A stretch of 64,000 bases of DNA. It comes from Streptomyces sp. SID8374 (lineage in GTDB: Bacteria > Actinomycetota > Actinomycetes > Streptomycetales > Streptomycetaceae). Below are positions 1-8,349 of the stretch, piece by piece. A program made the translations under genes and the position numbers. The stretch is from contig NZ_WWGH01000001.1 of assembly GCF_009865135.1 (NCBI RefSeq), positions 2,418,001-2,482,000 on the forward strand. The letters are read 5' to 3'. Positions within the stretch are counted from its first letter, which is position 1; each line of letters begins with the position of its first letter. The notes below the pieces were generated by a model, which was given only the letters and a program-made list of their open reading frames with translations, was not told where the DNA came from and made no database searches.

Positions 1-838
1 CCGGGAGATCGGCCCGGAGACCCCGGCCGTCCCGGGACTCGACGCCCCGCTGGCCACCAGCCAGGTCGCCGTCACCGAGAAGGCGACGGCCGGGTCGACC
101 ATCGACCGGCTGGAGAAGAACCACCCGGAGTTCCGCCAGGACGGCGTCTACATCACCGACGTCCTCCGCAACGACCAGCACCTCCCCGCCAGCGGGGAGA
201 CCGTCCTCCAGCGCGGCGACGTCCTCACCCTGGTCGGCGCCCGCGGCGGGCTGAACAGGCTGGTCGCCAAGATCGGCGCGGTGGTCAGGAACGACTCCAC
301 CGACTTCGTCTACATCGGCTTCGGCATCGTCGCCGGCTCCCTGCTCGGCCAGATCGTGGTCAAGCTCGGGGACGTCCCGATGTCGCTCGGCACGGGCGGC
401 GGCTGCCTCATCTCGGGGCTGGTCTTCGGCTGGTTCCGCTCCCGCAAGCAGACCTTCGGTGCCTTCCCGCCGCAGGCCGCGACCACGCTCAAGGACATGG
501 GCCTGGCCGTCTTCATCGCCTGTACGGGACTGGCGGCGGGGCCGCAGGCCTGGCCGCTGCTCAAGGAGTACGGGGCGCTGCTGCCGTTCGCCGGAATCGC
601 CATGGTCCTGGTCCCCGCGACGATCTCCCTGATCGTCGGGCGGAAGCTGCTGAAGATCGAGAAGCCGCTGCTGATCGGGGCCATCGCCGGACAGCAGTGT
701 TCGACCCCGGCGATCACCTCCATCACCCAGGTGGCCCAGAGCTCCGTACCGCTGCTCGGCTACACCATCACGTACACGCTCTCCAACTTCCTGCTGCCGC
801 TGACCGGCCCCATCCTCGTCGGCGTACTGGGGGCCTGA
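1..838 (+). CDS. aspT: Aspartate:alanine antiporter-family transporter, C-terminal part
   Basis: The frame is open from the first bases of the window, so only the C-terminal ~278 residues are present and the start lies upstream. The first ~90 residues read like a TrkA-C/RCK_C regulatory domain (ending around GDVLTLVGARGGLNRLV). They are followed by about six hydrophobic segments with the polar glycine-rich stretch of the AspT family (GPQAWPLL; IAGQQCSTPAITSITQ). AspT exchanges external aspartate for internal alanine in the inner membrane. The next gene starts one base after this stop and encodes the matching aspartate 4-decarboxylase, which strongly supports the call. Together the pair would consume a proton per cycle and help generate proton-motive force. 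A shorter reading from a GTG at 281 exists, but the upstream residues are clearly coding, so that is not the true start. Confidence 0.88.
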   Translation, partial: REIGPETPAVPGLDAPLATSQVAVTEKATAGSTIDRLEKNHPEFRQDGVYITDVLRNDQHLPASGETVLQRGDVLTLVGARGGLNRLVAKIGAVVRNDSTDFVYIGFGIVAGSLLGQIVVKLGDVPMSLGTGGGCLISGLVFGWFRSRKQTFGAFPPQAATTLKDMGLAVFIACTGLAAGPQAWPLLKEYGALLPFAGIAMVLVPATISLIVGRKLLKIEKPLLIGAIAGQQCSTPAITSITQVAQSSVPLLGYTITYTLSNFLLPLTGPILVGVLGA

Positions 839-839
839 C

Positions 840-2567
840 ATGACGGCGACCCCAGGCCTCCCGACCACCGACGACCTCCACGGAGCGGACACCGCCATGC
901 CCCAGACCACCCGCCTCAGCCGGGAAGAGATCCGGTCCTTCGCCCAGCTCTCGCCCTTCGAGCTGAAGGACAAGTTCATCCGGATCGCGACGGAGGCGCA
1001 GAGCGACAAGCCCGGCCAGAAGGGGAAGACGACGCGCGCGATGCTCAACGCGGGCCGGGGCAACCCCAATTGGACCGCCACCGGCCCCCGTGAGGCGTAC
1101 CACGCGCTCGGCTACTTCGCGATCCAGGAGTGCCGCCGGGTCTGGACGGCGGACAACCTGGGCGGGATGCCGGAGGAGGCCGGGTGCGCGGAGCGGTTCG
1201 AGCGCTTCGTCCGTACGCATCCGGAGCTGCCCGGCATCGAGTTGCTGAAGGCGTCCGTGGACCTGGCGGTGAAGCGGTTCGGCTTCGACCGGGACGCGTT
1301 CGTGCACGAGCTGGCGGACTCCTCGATCGGGGACAACTACCCGGTGCCGGACCGGATCCTGCGCCACACCGAGGAGATCGTGCGCGGCTATCTCGCGGAC
1401 GAGATGTTCGACCACCGGCCGCCGGAGGGGCAGACGCTGAGCCTGTTCGCCACCGAGGGCGGTACGGCGGCGATGTGCTACATCTTCGACTCGCTGATGC
1501 AGAACGGAATCCTGGCCAAGGGCGACCGGATCGCCCTGATGGTCCCGGTGTTCACCCCGTACCTGGAGATCCCCGAGCTGGACACGTACGGGTTCGACGT
1601 CGTCCATGTGGAGGCGAACCTGTTCACCGAGACCGGGGTGCGGCAGTGGCGCTACCCGGAGGAGGAGATCGCCAAGCTGGCGGACCCGTCGGTGAAGATG
1701 GTCTGCTGCGTCAATCCGAGCAACCCGCCCTCGCTGGCGCTCTCTTCACGGGTCAGCGAGCAGATCGCCGCCATCGTCGGCGAGCAGAACCCGAACCTGA
1801 TCATCGTGACCGACGATGTGTACGGGACGTTCGTGGAGGGCTTCCGCTCGCTCGCCGGCGACCTGCCGCGCAACACGCTGCTCGTCTACTCGTACTCCAA
1901 GCACTACGGGGCGACCGGCTGGCGGCTCGGGGTGATCGCGCTGCACGACGACAACGTGATCGACGCGATGCTGAAGGAGCAGGGCCCGGAGCAGAAGGAG
2001 CGGCTCAACAGGCGTTACGGGACGCTGTCGTTGGAGCCGGAGAAGATGCGGTTCATCGACCGGATGGTGGCCGACTCCCGGCAGGTGGCGCTCAACCACA
2101 CGGCGGGGCTCTCGCTTCCGCAGCAGGTGATGATGGCGCTGTTCTCGCTCTTCGACATGCTGGACGAGGGCCAGGAGTACAAGCACCGCATCCGGGCGAT
2201 CGTGCGGCAGCGGCTCGAACTCCTGCTGGAGGGCGTGCACATGAAGGTCTCGGAGGACCCGAAGCGGGCGGCGTACTACATCGAACTGGACCTGCTGGCG
2301 GAGGCGGAACGCGTCCACGGGAAGCTGTTCGCCCAGTTCCTGGAGGCGAACTACGAGCCGGTGGACCCGCTGTTCCGGCTGGCCGAGCAGACGTCGGTGG
2401 TCCTGCTGAACGGGGGCGGCTTCGACGGTCCGGAGTGGTCGGTGCGGGTGTCGCTGGCCAACCTGGACGACCTGGACTACCTGAAGATCGGGCACCATCT
2501 GCGGGCGATCTTCGACGAGTACGCGCAGGAGTGGCGGGCCGGTACCTCCAGCCCGTCCGGCGCTTGA
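840..2567 (+). CDS. aspD: Bifunctional aspartate aminotransferase / aspartate 4-decarboxylase
   Basis: 575 residues, a fold-type I PLP enzyme. The cofactor lysine lies in SYSKHYGATGWRLG and the substrate/PLP pocket motif in NPSNPPS; the long N-terminal extension and the segment around HNRAL-type positions fit AspD (EC 4.1.1.12), which turns aspartate into alanine and CO2. Known AspD proteins form large oligomers in the cytoplasm. The ATG at 840 directly follows the antiporter stop (TGACATG), so the genes are probably translationally coupled. An ATG at 897 with GGAGCGG upstream would give a protein 19 residues shorter and cannot be excluded. The last codons and the TGA stop lie inside a copy of the dispersed repeat at 2549-2575, so the C-terminal SPSGA is repeat-encoded. 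Confidence 0.92.
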   Translation: MTATPGLPTTDDLHGADTAMPQTTRLSREEIRSFAQLSPFELKDKFIRIATEAQSDKPGQKGKTTRAMLNAGRGNPNWTATGPREAYHALGYFAIQECRRVWTADNLGGMPEEAGCAERFERFVRTHPELPGIELLKASVDLAVKRFGFDRDAFVHELADSSIGDNYPVPDRILRHTEEIVRGYLADEMFDHRPPEGQTLSLFATEGGTAAMCYIFDSLMQNGILAKGDRIALMVPVFTPYLEIPELDTYGFDVVHVEANLFTETGVRQWRYPEEEIAKLADPSVKMVCCVNPSNPPSLALSSRVSEQIAAIVGEQNPNLIIVTDDVYGTFVEGFRSLAGDLPRNTLLVYSYSKHYGATGWRLGVIALHDDNVIDAMLKEQGPEQKERLNRRYGTLSLEPEKMRFIDRMVADSRQVALNHTAGLSLPQQVMMALFSLFDMLDEGQEYKHRIRAIVRQRLELLLEGVHMKVSEDPKRAAYYIELDLLAEAERVHGKLFAQFLEANYEPVDPLFRLAEQTSVVLLNGGGFDGPEWSVRVSLANLDDLDYLKIGHHLRAIFDEYAQEWRAGTSSPSGA

Positions 2568-2575
2568 GGTCGTCC
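2549..2575 (+). repeat. Dispersed repeat copy over the aspD stop codon
   Basis: Matches the recurrent core CCCGTCCGGCGTTTGAGG with one change (GCGCTTGAGG). The TGA inside the repeat is the aspD stop. Related copies lie at 10504, 10609, 10680, 32288 and 52770. Confidence 0.8.
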
Positions 2576-2669
2576 TCCGGGCGCCCGGAAAGGGGCACGC
2601 CCCGGCCGGTGGTGGGGTGGCCCGGCCGGGGCGTACGGGTGGGGGGCAGTGGTGGCTTCCGGGTGGGGG

Positions 2670-2847
2670 CTAGGGCCTGTCGTCAAACTGCCGTCGTCGC
2701 CCGAAGGGCGGCCGCGCGGCGTCTGGTGCGTGCGATCGCAAGGCGCCGGAATGGCCTCGTAGCGGAGCTACTTGGCCATTTCGGCAACGCCGCGAGCGTG
2801 CGTGCCAGACGCCGCACGGCAGACGGCAGTTTGACGACAGGCCCTAG
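2670..2847. mobile_element. 178-bp palindromic MITE-like element
   Basis: Perfect 26-bp terminal inverted repeats (2670-2695 and 2822-2847) begin CTAGGGCCTGTCGTCAAAC and end with its complement. The interior is also largely self-complementary, for example GGAATGGCC against GGCCATTTC and CGTCTGG against CCAGACG, so the whole element folds into one long hairpin around about 2760. There is no room for a transposase. The ends finish in CTAG, which is itself palindromic, so a target duplication of TA or CTAG cannot be told from the repeat end. The right end overlaps the chitinase stop codon (2844-2846). The structure is typical of non-autonomous elements mobilised by a transposase in trans; the family is not identified here. 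It may also work as a bidirectional terminator. Confidence 0.85.
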
Positions 2848-4313
2848 CGGTAGGCCGCGAACGCCTTCGTGAAGGCCAGCGGCTCCTGGTCGATCGAACT
2901 GCACGTGGCGTCGGCGGCCGGCTTGGGCCCGCCCGGGCACGCCTTGTCGCGGGTGCCGGACCACATCGCGAGGCGGCCGACGCCCTTCTCCTGGGCGAAC
3001 TTCACGACCTGTGCGGCGTCCTCGACCGTGAAGATCTCGGTGACGACATCGTTCACGCCGATCATCGGGGTGATGGCGACGGCCTTCCACGCGGCGGCCT
3101 CGGAGAGCCCGAGAACTCCCTTGATCTGGGCCTGCGTCGCGGTCGCCGCCTGGATCGCGTACTCGCCCATGTCGTCGCTGTAGGCGGGCCCGTAGTCCAT
3201 CGCCATGATGTTGACCGCGTCGACCCGGACGCCGTTCTTCCTGGCGTCGGCGAGCAGGTCGATGCCGGGCTGGGTCAGCCCCTCGGGCATGACGGGCAGG
3301 GTGAACGCGACGTCCAGGTCCGGGTACTTCTTCTGGAGCCGGGCGATGGCCTGGGCGCGGCGGGTGTTGGCGGCCGTGTCGGGCAGGGCGGCGCCCTCGA
3401 TGTCGAAGTCGACCTTGGTGAGCTGGTAGGCGTCGACGACCTTGCCGTAGGCGGCGGCGAGTTCGGCGGAGGAGGAGCAGTTCAGAGCCAGTTCGGCACC
3501 GGCCGCGCCGCCGAAGGAGACCCGGACGTCACCGCCCTTGGCCCTCAACGCGCCGATCGGCTTGGCCACTTGGTCGTCGCCGAGGCCGGTGACGCCGCCC
3601 CAGAGCGGGGCGCAGCTGCCGCCGGAGGTGATGAAGGCGAGGTGGAACTCGTTCACCCCGGTCTTGGTGGCGGTGTCGAGGAGGTCAAAGGCGGGGTGGA
3701 GCGAGGTGTCGATGTAGGGGGCGAACCGGGAGCCGGTTTCCCCGCCGCCACCGGGGCGATCGGTGGCGGTGGGGGCCGGCGTGGGGGTCGGTGGGACCGG
3801 GTCCGACTCCGTGGGGGCGGGAGTGGGCGCGGTCGTGGGGGTGTCCGTCGGGCGGCCGCTGGGGGTGGGGGCCGGGCCGCCGGCGGAGCAGGTGGCGTTG
3901 TTGATGAGGCAGGAGGCGGGGTCGCCCGCCGTGCCGGTGGCGGAGGTGACGAAGCCGACCGTCACGGACTTGCCGGGGGCCAGCTCCTTGTCCCAGCTCG
4001 CGGGCTTCACGGTGACGCGGTTGCCCTGCATCGTGTGCTCGCCGTTCCAGAGCGAGCCGATCTCCGTGCCCGCCGGAAGGTCGAACTGGAGGGTCCAGTC
4101 GGTGAGGGTCCTGTCCGTCTCGTTGGTGACGACGTACTGGCCCGTGTAGCCGCTGGTCCAGTCGCTGGTCCGGGTGTACGCCGCCCCGATCGCGGCGGCC
4201 TGCGCCGTACCGGTCAGGGCGAAGACCGTCCCGCCGACGACCGCCGCGGCGACGACCGCGCCGATCGCCTTGGTGCGGGTGGCCGCCGTGCGGCGGTGCG
4301 TCCTGGAACCCAT
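2844..4313 (-). CDS. Secreted family 18 chitinase with N-terminal cellulose/chitin-binding domain
   Basis: 489 residues from the ATG at 4313. A signal peptide (about 1-38, ending TGTAQAA) leads into a CBM2-type carbohydrate-binding domain (about 40-140, with the aromatic/Trp pattern DWTLQFDLPAGT and SLWNGEH). A Pro/Thr-rich linker follows (about 145-195) and then a compact GH18 barrel to the end. The catalytic acid is the Glu of VDFDIEG, matching the family DxDxE motif. The enzyme should hydrolyse beta-1,4 bonds of chitin outside the cell. The longer reading from 4373 adds 20 residues without signal-peptide character, so 4313 is preferred. The TAG stop lies in the right inverted repeat of the MITE-like element; the C-terminus AFTKAFAAYR still looks native, so function should be unaffected. 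No DasR-like site was recognised upstream. Confidence 0.9.
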   Translation of the reverse strand: MGSRTHRRTAATRTKAIGAVVAAAVVGGTVFALTGTAQAAAIGAAYTRTSDWTSGYTGQYVVTNETDRTLTDWTLQFDLPAGTEIGSLWNGEHTMQGNRVTVKPASWDKELAPGKSVTVGFVTSATGTAGDPASCLINNATCSAGGPAPTPSGRPTDTPTTAPTPAPTESDPVPPTPTPAPTATDRPGGGGETGSRFAPYIDTSLHPAFDLLDTATKTGVNEFHLAFITSGGSCAPLWGGVTGLGDDQVAKPIGALRAKGGDVRVSFGGAAGAELALNCSSSAELAAAYGKVVDAYQLTKVDFDIEGAALPDTAANTRRAQAIARLQKKYPDLDVAFTLPVMPEGLTQPGIDLLADARKNGVRVDAVNIMAMDYGPAYSDDMGEYAIQAATATQAQIKGVLGLSEAAAWKAVAITPMIGVNDVVTEIFTVEDAAQVVKFAQEKGVGRLAMWSGTRDKACPGGPKPAADATCSSIDQEPLAFTKAFAAYR

Positions 4314-4459
4314 CAACGTGCCCTGCCTGCCTCTGTGTCCTGCGGATGTCCCTGTGGGGGGGTGCAGGAGCACGCTAGCGGCAGCGGAACGGGCAAAGAG
4401 GGCGTTACGGACCCGAGTTGATGTTCTTAGGGTGCGCTTAAGGAACGCATGGGAGCGGA

Positions 4460-5932
4460 TTAATGATGGGCCCCGGGATGGGCTCCGGGACCGGCCGTGG
4501 TCCGGGTCTCCTTGCGGCGCTGGCGGCCGAACCGGCGGGTGACCCGGCGGCCGTGGCCGCGCCGTCCGCGCTCCGGGCTGCTGCCGTGCAGGCCGATCCA
4601 GATCCGGACCTCCGTGCCGCCGAGCACGGACCGGCCGATGCGCAGGTCGCCGCCGGTGGACTCGGCGACCCGGCGCACGATGTCCAGGCCGAGGCCGGTG
4701 GAGCCGACCGCGCCCGCCTTGGCGCCGCCGCTGGCGCCCCGGGCCAGGGCCGCCGCCGGGTCGGCGATGCCGGGGCCCGCGTCGGAGACGAGGACGATGA
4801 CCGCGTCGCCGCTGTGGTGGACGTCGACGGCGAAGGCGGTGCCCTCGGGGGTGTGGCGGAAGACGTTGCCGAGCAACGCGTCGAGGGCGGCGGCCAGTTC
4901 GGGTCGGGCGACGGGGATGCGTACCGTACGGTCCACTCCCGCGAGCCGCACCTCACGCCCCTCGTCCTCCGCCAGCGCCGACCAGAAGCCCATGCGTTCG
5001 CGGATCACCTCGGAGGCGTCGCACCCGGCCCCGGCGCCCGTCTGGACGCCCTGGGTCTGCGGGCGCTGTTCGCGGGCGGTCCGGATGATCGTGTCGACCT
5101 CGTGCTCCAGCTGCTCCACGGCCGCCCGGGTCTGGTCGGCCGCCGGGCCCTCGCCGAGCGATGCGGCGTTCAGCCGGAGGACGGTGAGCGGGGTGCGCAG
5201 CCGGTGCGAGAGGTCGGCGGCGAGCTCGCGCTCGTTGGCCAGGAGCTGGACGACCTGGTCGGCCATGGAGTTGAACGCGACTGCGGCGGACCGGAGTTCG
5301 GTGGGGCCCTCCTCGGGTACCCGGGTGCCGAGCCGCCCCTCCCCCAGGTCCTGGGCGGCGCCCGCGAGGCGCTGGGCGGGCTGGACCATCCGTACGCCGA
5401 GCCGGTCCGCGACCGCCACCGAGCCGACGATCAGGGCGACGCCGACGCCCGCCAGGATCAGCCAGGCGGTGGCGACCCCGTTGGAGACCTCGCCCTCGGG
5501 GACGAAGACCTCCACGACCGCGATGTCTCCGGTGGACAGGGCGGTGGGCTGGAGCAGGGCGAATCCGCCGGTGACCTCGGTGATGGAGGCGCGGCCCGCC
5601 TTGCGTACGGTCTCGACGTCCTTGGGGCTCGCCCGCCGGGTGCCGATGTCCAGCGCCTCGCCCACGGTTCCGTCCGCCGCCTTCTCGGGGGCGGGGACAT
5701 GGACGGCGAGCCGCCCCCGGTCGCCCGGTTCGGTGGAGAGGACCGCCCGGGTCAGCTCCTCGCGGTCGGTGGTGATGGAGAGCGCCGGGGCGATCATCGC
5801 GGCCTGCCGCTCCGCGTCGGAGAAGGCCCGGTCGCTGGCCATCTCCCGGATGACGAGCCCGAGCGGTACGGCGAAGGCGATGACGACCATCGCGGTGACG
5901 GCCAGGCACACCTTGACCAGGGCCCATCTCAT
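4460..5932 (-). CDS. Membrane sensor histidine kinase
   Basis: 490 residues. Two membrane segments (about 7-28 and 155-177) bracket an extracytoplasmic sensor region of ~125 residues. A HAMP linker follows (about 178-232), then the dimerisation/phosphoacceptor helix with His243 in DLSHRLRTPLT, and a HATPase_c domain with N box (LGNVFRHTP), G1 box (SDAGPGI) and G2 box (GSTGLGLDIV). The tail is Arg/Gly-rich. The ATG overlaps the stop of the response-regulator gene upstream by 4 bp (5929-5932), so the two are translated as a pair. The ligand is unknown, and the sensor domain was not recognised as a named family. The nearest neighbours (chitinase, secreted protein) do not define a target. Confidence 0.93.
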   Translation of the reverse strand: MRWALVKVCLAVTAMVVIAFAVPLGLVIREMASDRAFSDAERQAAMIAPALSITTDREELTRAVLSTEPGDRGRLAVHVPAPEKAADGTVGEALDIGTRRASPKDVETVRKAGRASITEVTGGFALLQPTALSTGDIAVVEVFVPEGEVSNGVATAWLILAGVGVALIVGSVAVADRLGVRMVQPAQRLAGAAQDLGEGRLGTRVPEEGPTELRSAAVAFNSMADQVVQLLANERELAADLSHRLRTPLTVLRLNAASLGEGPAADQTRAAVEQLEHEVDTIIRTAREQRPQTQGVQTGAGAGCDASEVIRERMGFWSALAEDEGREVRLAGVDRTVRIPVARPELAAALDALLGNVFRHTPEGTAFAVDVHHSGDAVIVLVSDAGPGIADPAAALARGASGGAKAGAVGSTGLGLDIVRRVAESTGGDLRIGRSVLGGTEVRIWIGLHGSSPERGRRGHGRRVTRRFGRQRRKETRTTAGPGAHPGAHH

Positions 5933-6654
5933 GCGGGCGGCTCCACGGCCGGGGCGTCGGCGGGCGGCTGGAGCTTCACGCCGACCCCGCGCAGGGTGTG
6001 CAGATAGCGCGGCCGGGCGGCGGTCTCACCGAGCTTGCGGCGGAGCCAGGACAGGTGGACGTCGATGGTCTGGTCGTCGCCGTACGACTGCTGCCAGACC
6101 TCGGCCAGCAACTCCTTGCGGGCGACGACGACGCCGGGGCGCCCGGCCAGGAAGGTCAGCAGGTCGAACTCGCGCCGGGTCAGGTCGAGTTCGGCGCCGT
6201 CCAGCTCGGCGCGGCGGCGCAGCGGGTCGATGGCGAGCCCGCCGACGCGGATCACCCTGGGCGGCGGTGCCTGGTCGCCTGCCGCCCGGGAGCGGCGCAG
6301 CACGGCGGCCATGCGGGCGGAGAGGTGCTCCACGGAGAAGGGTTTGGTCAGGTAGTCGTCGGCTCCGTCGTTGAGCAGCCGGACGATTTCGCTCTCGTCG
6401 TCCCGGGCGGTGGCGATGATGACGGGGACGTCGGTGATGGACCGCAGCATCTTCAGCGCCGCGCCGCCGTCCAGGTCGGGCAGCCCGAGATCGAGGATGA
6501 CCACGTCGAAGCGGAAGTGGGCGACCTCGCGCAGCGCTTCGAGCGCGGTGCCCACACTCCGTACCGTGTGGGAGGCCTCACTGAGGTGCCGGATGAGGGC
6601 GGAACGTACGAACTGGTCGTCCTCGACCACGAGCACACTTGCCATGGGCGGCAC
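5929..6654 (-). CDS. OmpR-family response regulator
   Basis: 241 residues. The N-terminal receiver domain has the acidic pair in VLVVEDD, the phosphoacceptor Asp in VVILDLGLPD (about residue 55), the Thr of IIATARDD and the Lys of LTKPF. The C-terminal winged-helix DNA-binding domain (about 135-230) has the OmpR pattern ELDLTRREFDLL and LLAEVWQQSYGDDQTIDVHLSWLRRKLGE. It is the cognate partner of the kinase whose start it overlaps. Start candidates are 6654 (MPPM) and 6645 (MASV); the second begins right at the receiver fold. It is transcribed away from the secreted-protein gene at 6735, so the 80-bp gap holds both promoters. Confidence 0.94.
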   Translation of the reverse strand: MPPMASVLVVEDDQFVRSALIRHLSEASHTVRSVGTALEALREVAHFRFDVVILDLGLPDLDGGAALKMLRSITDVPVIIATARDDESEIVRLLNDGADDYLTKPFSVEHLSARMAAVLRRSRAAGDQAPPPRVIRVGGLAIDPLRRRAELDGAELDLTRREFDLLTFLAGRPGVVVARKELLAEVWQQSYGDDQTIDVHLSWLRRKLGETAARPRYLHTLRGVGVKLQPPADAPAVEPPA

Positions 6655-6734
6655 CGTACGCCATGCGGACGGGCCGGGTCCCCGCCCCGTCCCACCCCGC
6701 CGGAATCCTCCGCAAAGGCCGGAACGAAAACGGA

Positions 6735-7364
6735 ATGAGACGTACCGGAGGGGGACAGCCCAGGTGTGCGTGGTGCAGGATGTGCCGGATGCAACGAGGA
6801 CTCGTACACGCGCTCGCGTGGTCGCTCGCCACCGGCGCGGCGGTCACGCTGTCGTGGTGGGGTGTGCACACGGTCATGACCGGGACGGCGTACGACCCGC
6901 CCCGGGCGGTGCCGATCTCCGTGGGCGCGGGCGCACCGCAGCGGATCGGGCAGTCCACCGAGGAGCCGCTCGTCTCGTCGACGCACCGCTCCTCGCCGTC
7001 GCCCTCCCCCTCTTCCCCCTCGGCGGACAGCAGCAGCGCGAGCCCCTCACCGTCGGCCGCACGCCCCTCCCGTACGCCGTCGAACACCCCGGCGCCCCCT
7101 CCGGCCTCCCCCAAGCCCGCCGCGAACTCCGGTGAGGTGAAGGGGTACCGGACCGACGGCGGCCGGGTCGTCTTCGAGCTGGGCAAGAGCTCGGCGAAGC
7201 TGGTCTCGGCGACGCCGGAGCCGGGCTGGTCGATGCAGGTGTGGACGAACGACGCCTGGATCCGGGTCGACTTCAGCGACGGGGGCGGGGCCGACGGGAA
7301 GACGTACTCGGTGTTCTGCACCTGGAACGGGACGCCGCCGACGGTGCAGGTCGTCGAACCGTGA
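6735..7364 (+). CDS. Hypothetical secreted or membrane-anchored protein
   Basis: About 209 residues from the ATG at 6735 (other in-frame ATGs at 6780 and 6789). The N-terminus holds three cysteines (CAWCRMC) and one hydrophobic segment (LVHALAWSLATGAAVTLSWW), which could be a signal peptide or an anchor. A Ser/Pro-rich low-complexity stretch follows (about residues 75-125). The C-terminal ~80 residues form a compact domain (GGRVVFELGKSSAKLVSATP, WIRVDF, YSVFCTWNG). No enzyme motif is visible. It resembles conserved hypothetical proteins of streptomycetes but I do not recognise a function. It is divergent from the two-component operon and could be its target; that is inference from position only. 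Confidence 0.7.
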   Translation: MRRTGGGQPRCAWCRMCRMQRGLVHALAWSLATGAAVTLSWWGVHTVMTGTAYDPPRAVPISVGAGAPQRIGQSTEEPLVSSTHRSSPSPSPSSPSADSSSASPSPSAARPSRTPSNTPAPPPASPKPAANSGEVKGYRTDGGRVVFELGKSSAKLVSATPEPGWSMQVWTNDAWIRVDFSDGGGADGKTYSVFCTWNGTPPTVQVVEP

Positions 7365-7372
7365 GCCGTTCA

Positions 7373-8338
7373 CTACGCCTCGAAGACGGACGGCGGGGGC
7401 GCCGGTGACGGCTTGGCCGCCGCGTCCGTGACGACCGCCGCGCCGCCGGTGAAGTCCGTGAGCGCCCGCCCGTGTTCGACCCGGCCGGGGTGCGGGTCGC
7501 TCGCCACCCGGCGGGTGAACTCCGCGACGGCCAGCGGCAGGGCGGAGGCCAGCAGGACCGCGTTGCCGAAGCGGCGGCCGCGCCAGACCACGGGGTCGGC
7601 GGCGAGGGCCAGTTCGGGGAAGACGGTGGCGGCGGTGGCCACCTGGCCGCGCAGGTGGGCGAGCGGGGGCCCGTCGGCGAGGTTGGCGGCGTACTGGCCG
7701 CCCGGCTTCAGCACCCGCCGTACGTCGGTGAGGAATTCGGCGGAGGTCAGGTGGGCGGGGGTGCGGGCGCCGCTGAAGACGTCCGCGATGACCAGGTCCG
7801 CCCAGCCGTCGGGGAGCTTGCCGAGCCCTTCGCGGGCGTCCATCACCCGGACCCGGACCCGGGCCTGCGGGTCCAACGGGAGCCGGTCGCGGACGAGCTG
7901 GACGAGCGCCGCGTCGACCTCCACGACCTGCTGGGTGGAGCGGGGGCGGGTGGCGGCCACGTACCGGGCGAGGGTGAAGGCGCCGCCGCCGAGGTGGAGG
8001 ACGTGGAGGGGCTGGAGCGGGGGCGCGGCCAGGTCGATGACGTGGCCGAGCCGGCGCTGGTAGGCGAAGGAGAGGTGGGCGGGGTCGCCGAGGTCCACGT
8101 GGGACTGCGGGGCGCCGTCCAGCAGCAGCGTCCAGGCGTCCGGGCGCTCCCGGTCGGGTATGAGCTCGGCGCGGCCGCTGTCGACGGGCCCGGAGAAGGG
8201 TTCGCGCTCACCCCGGCCCGCGCCTCGGCGTTCTTTCCTGCCCCCGGTCGGCGCTCCTCGTCGTGCCACGTGCGCTGGTCCTTGCTGGTGGGGGCCCGGG
8301 ATACCGGCAGCGGCGGAGGTGTCCGCCCGTCCGGCCAT
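7373..8338 (-). CDS. Spermidine-synthase-like (aminopropyltransferase-fold) protein
   Basis: Up to 321 residues from the ATG at 8338; a GTG at 8269 with AAGGA upstream gives 298. The core is a Rossmann methyltransferase-like fold of the PABS superfamily: GRAELIPDRERPDAWTLLLD, then LHLGGGAFTLARYVAAT (cofactor glycine loop), VVEVDAALVQLVRD, VMDAREGL and LVIADVFSGA. Bacterial aminopropyltransferases carry a DxxD gatekeeping loop; here the equivalent region reads IADVFSGAR, so true spermidine synthase activity is doubtful. Streptomycetes have many proteins of this type with no proven substrate. The gene starts 11 bp after the hypothetical gene at 8350-8808 and is probably in its operon. A longer in-frame reading to 8881 runs opposite the coding frame of that neighbour and is rejected. 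Confidence 0.8.
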   Translation of the reverse strand: MAGRADTSAAAGIPGPHQQGPAHVARRGAPTGGRKERRGAGRGEREPFSGPVDSGRAELIPDRERPDAWTLLLDGAPQSHVDLGDPAHLSFAYQRRLGHVIDLAAPPLQPLHVLHLGGGAFTLARYVAATRPRSTQQVVEVDAALVQLVRDRLPLDPQARVRVRVMDAREGLGKLPDGWADLVIADVFSGARTPAHLTSAEFLTDVRRVLKPGGQYAANLADGPPLAHLRGQVATAATVFPELALAADPVVWRGRRFGNAVLLASALPLAVAEFTRRVASDPHPGRVEHGRALTDFTGGAAVVTDAAAKPSPAPPPSVFEA

Positions 8339-8349
8339 TATGGGCCGGT

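Noticed and set aside
7373..8338. True spermidine synthase
   Set aside because: The catalytic/gatekeeping acidic loop is not conserved, and no polyamine genes are nearby; kept as family-level call only.
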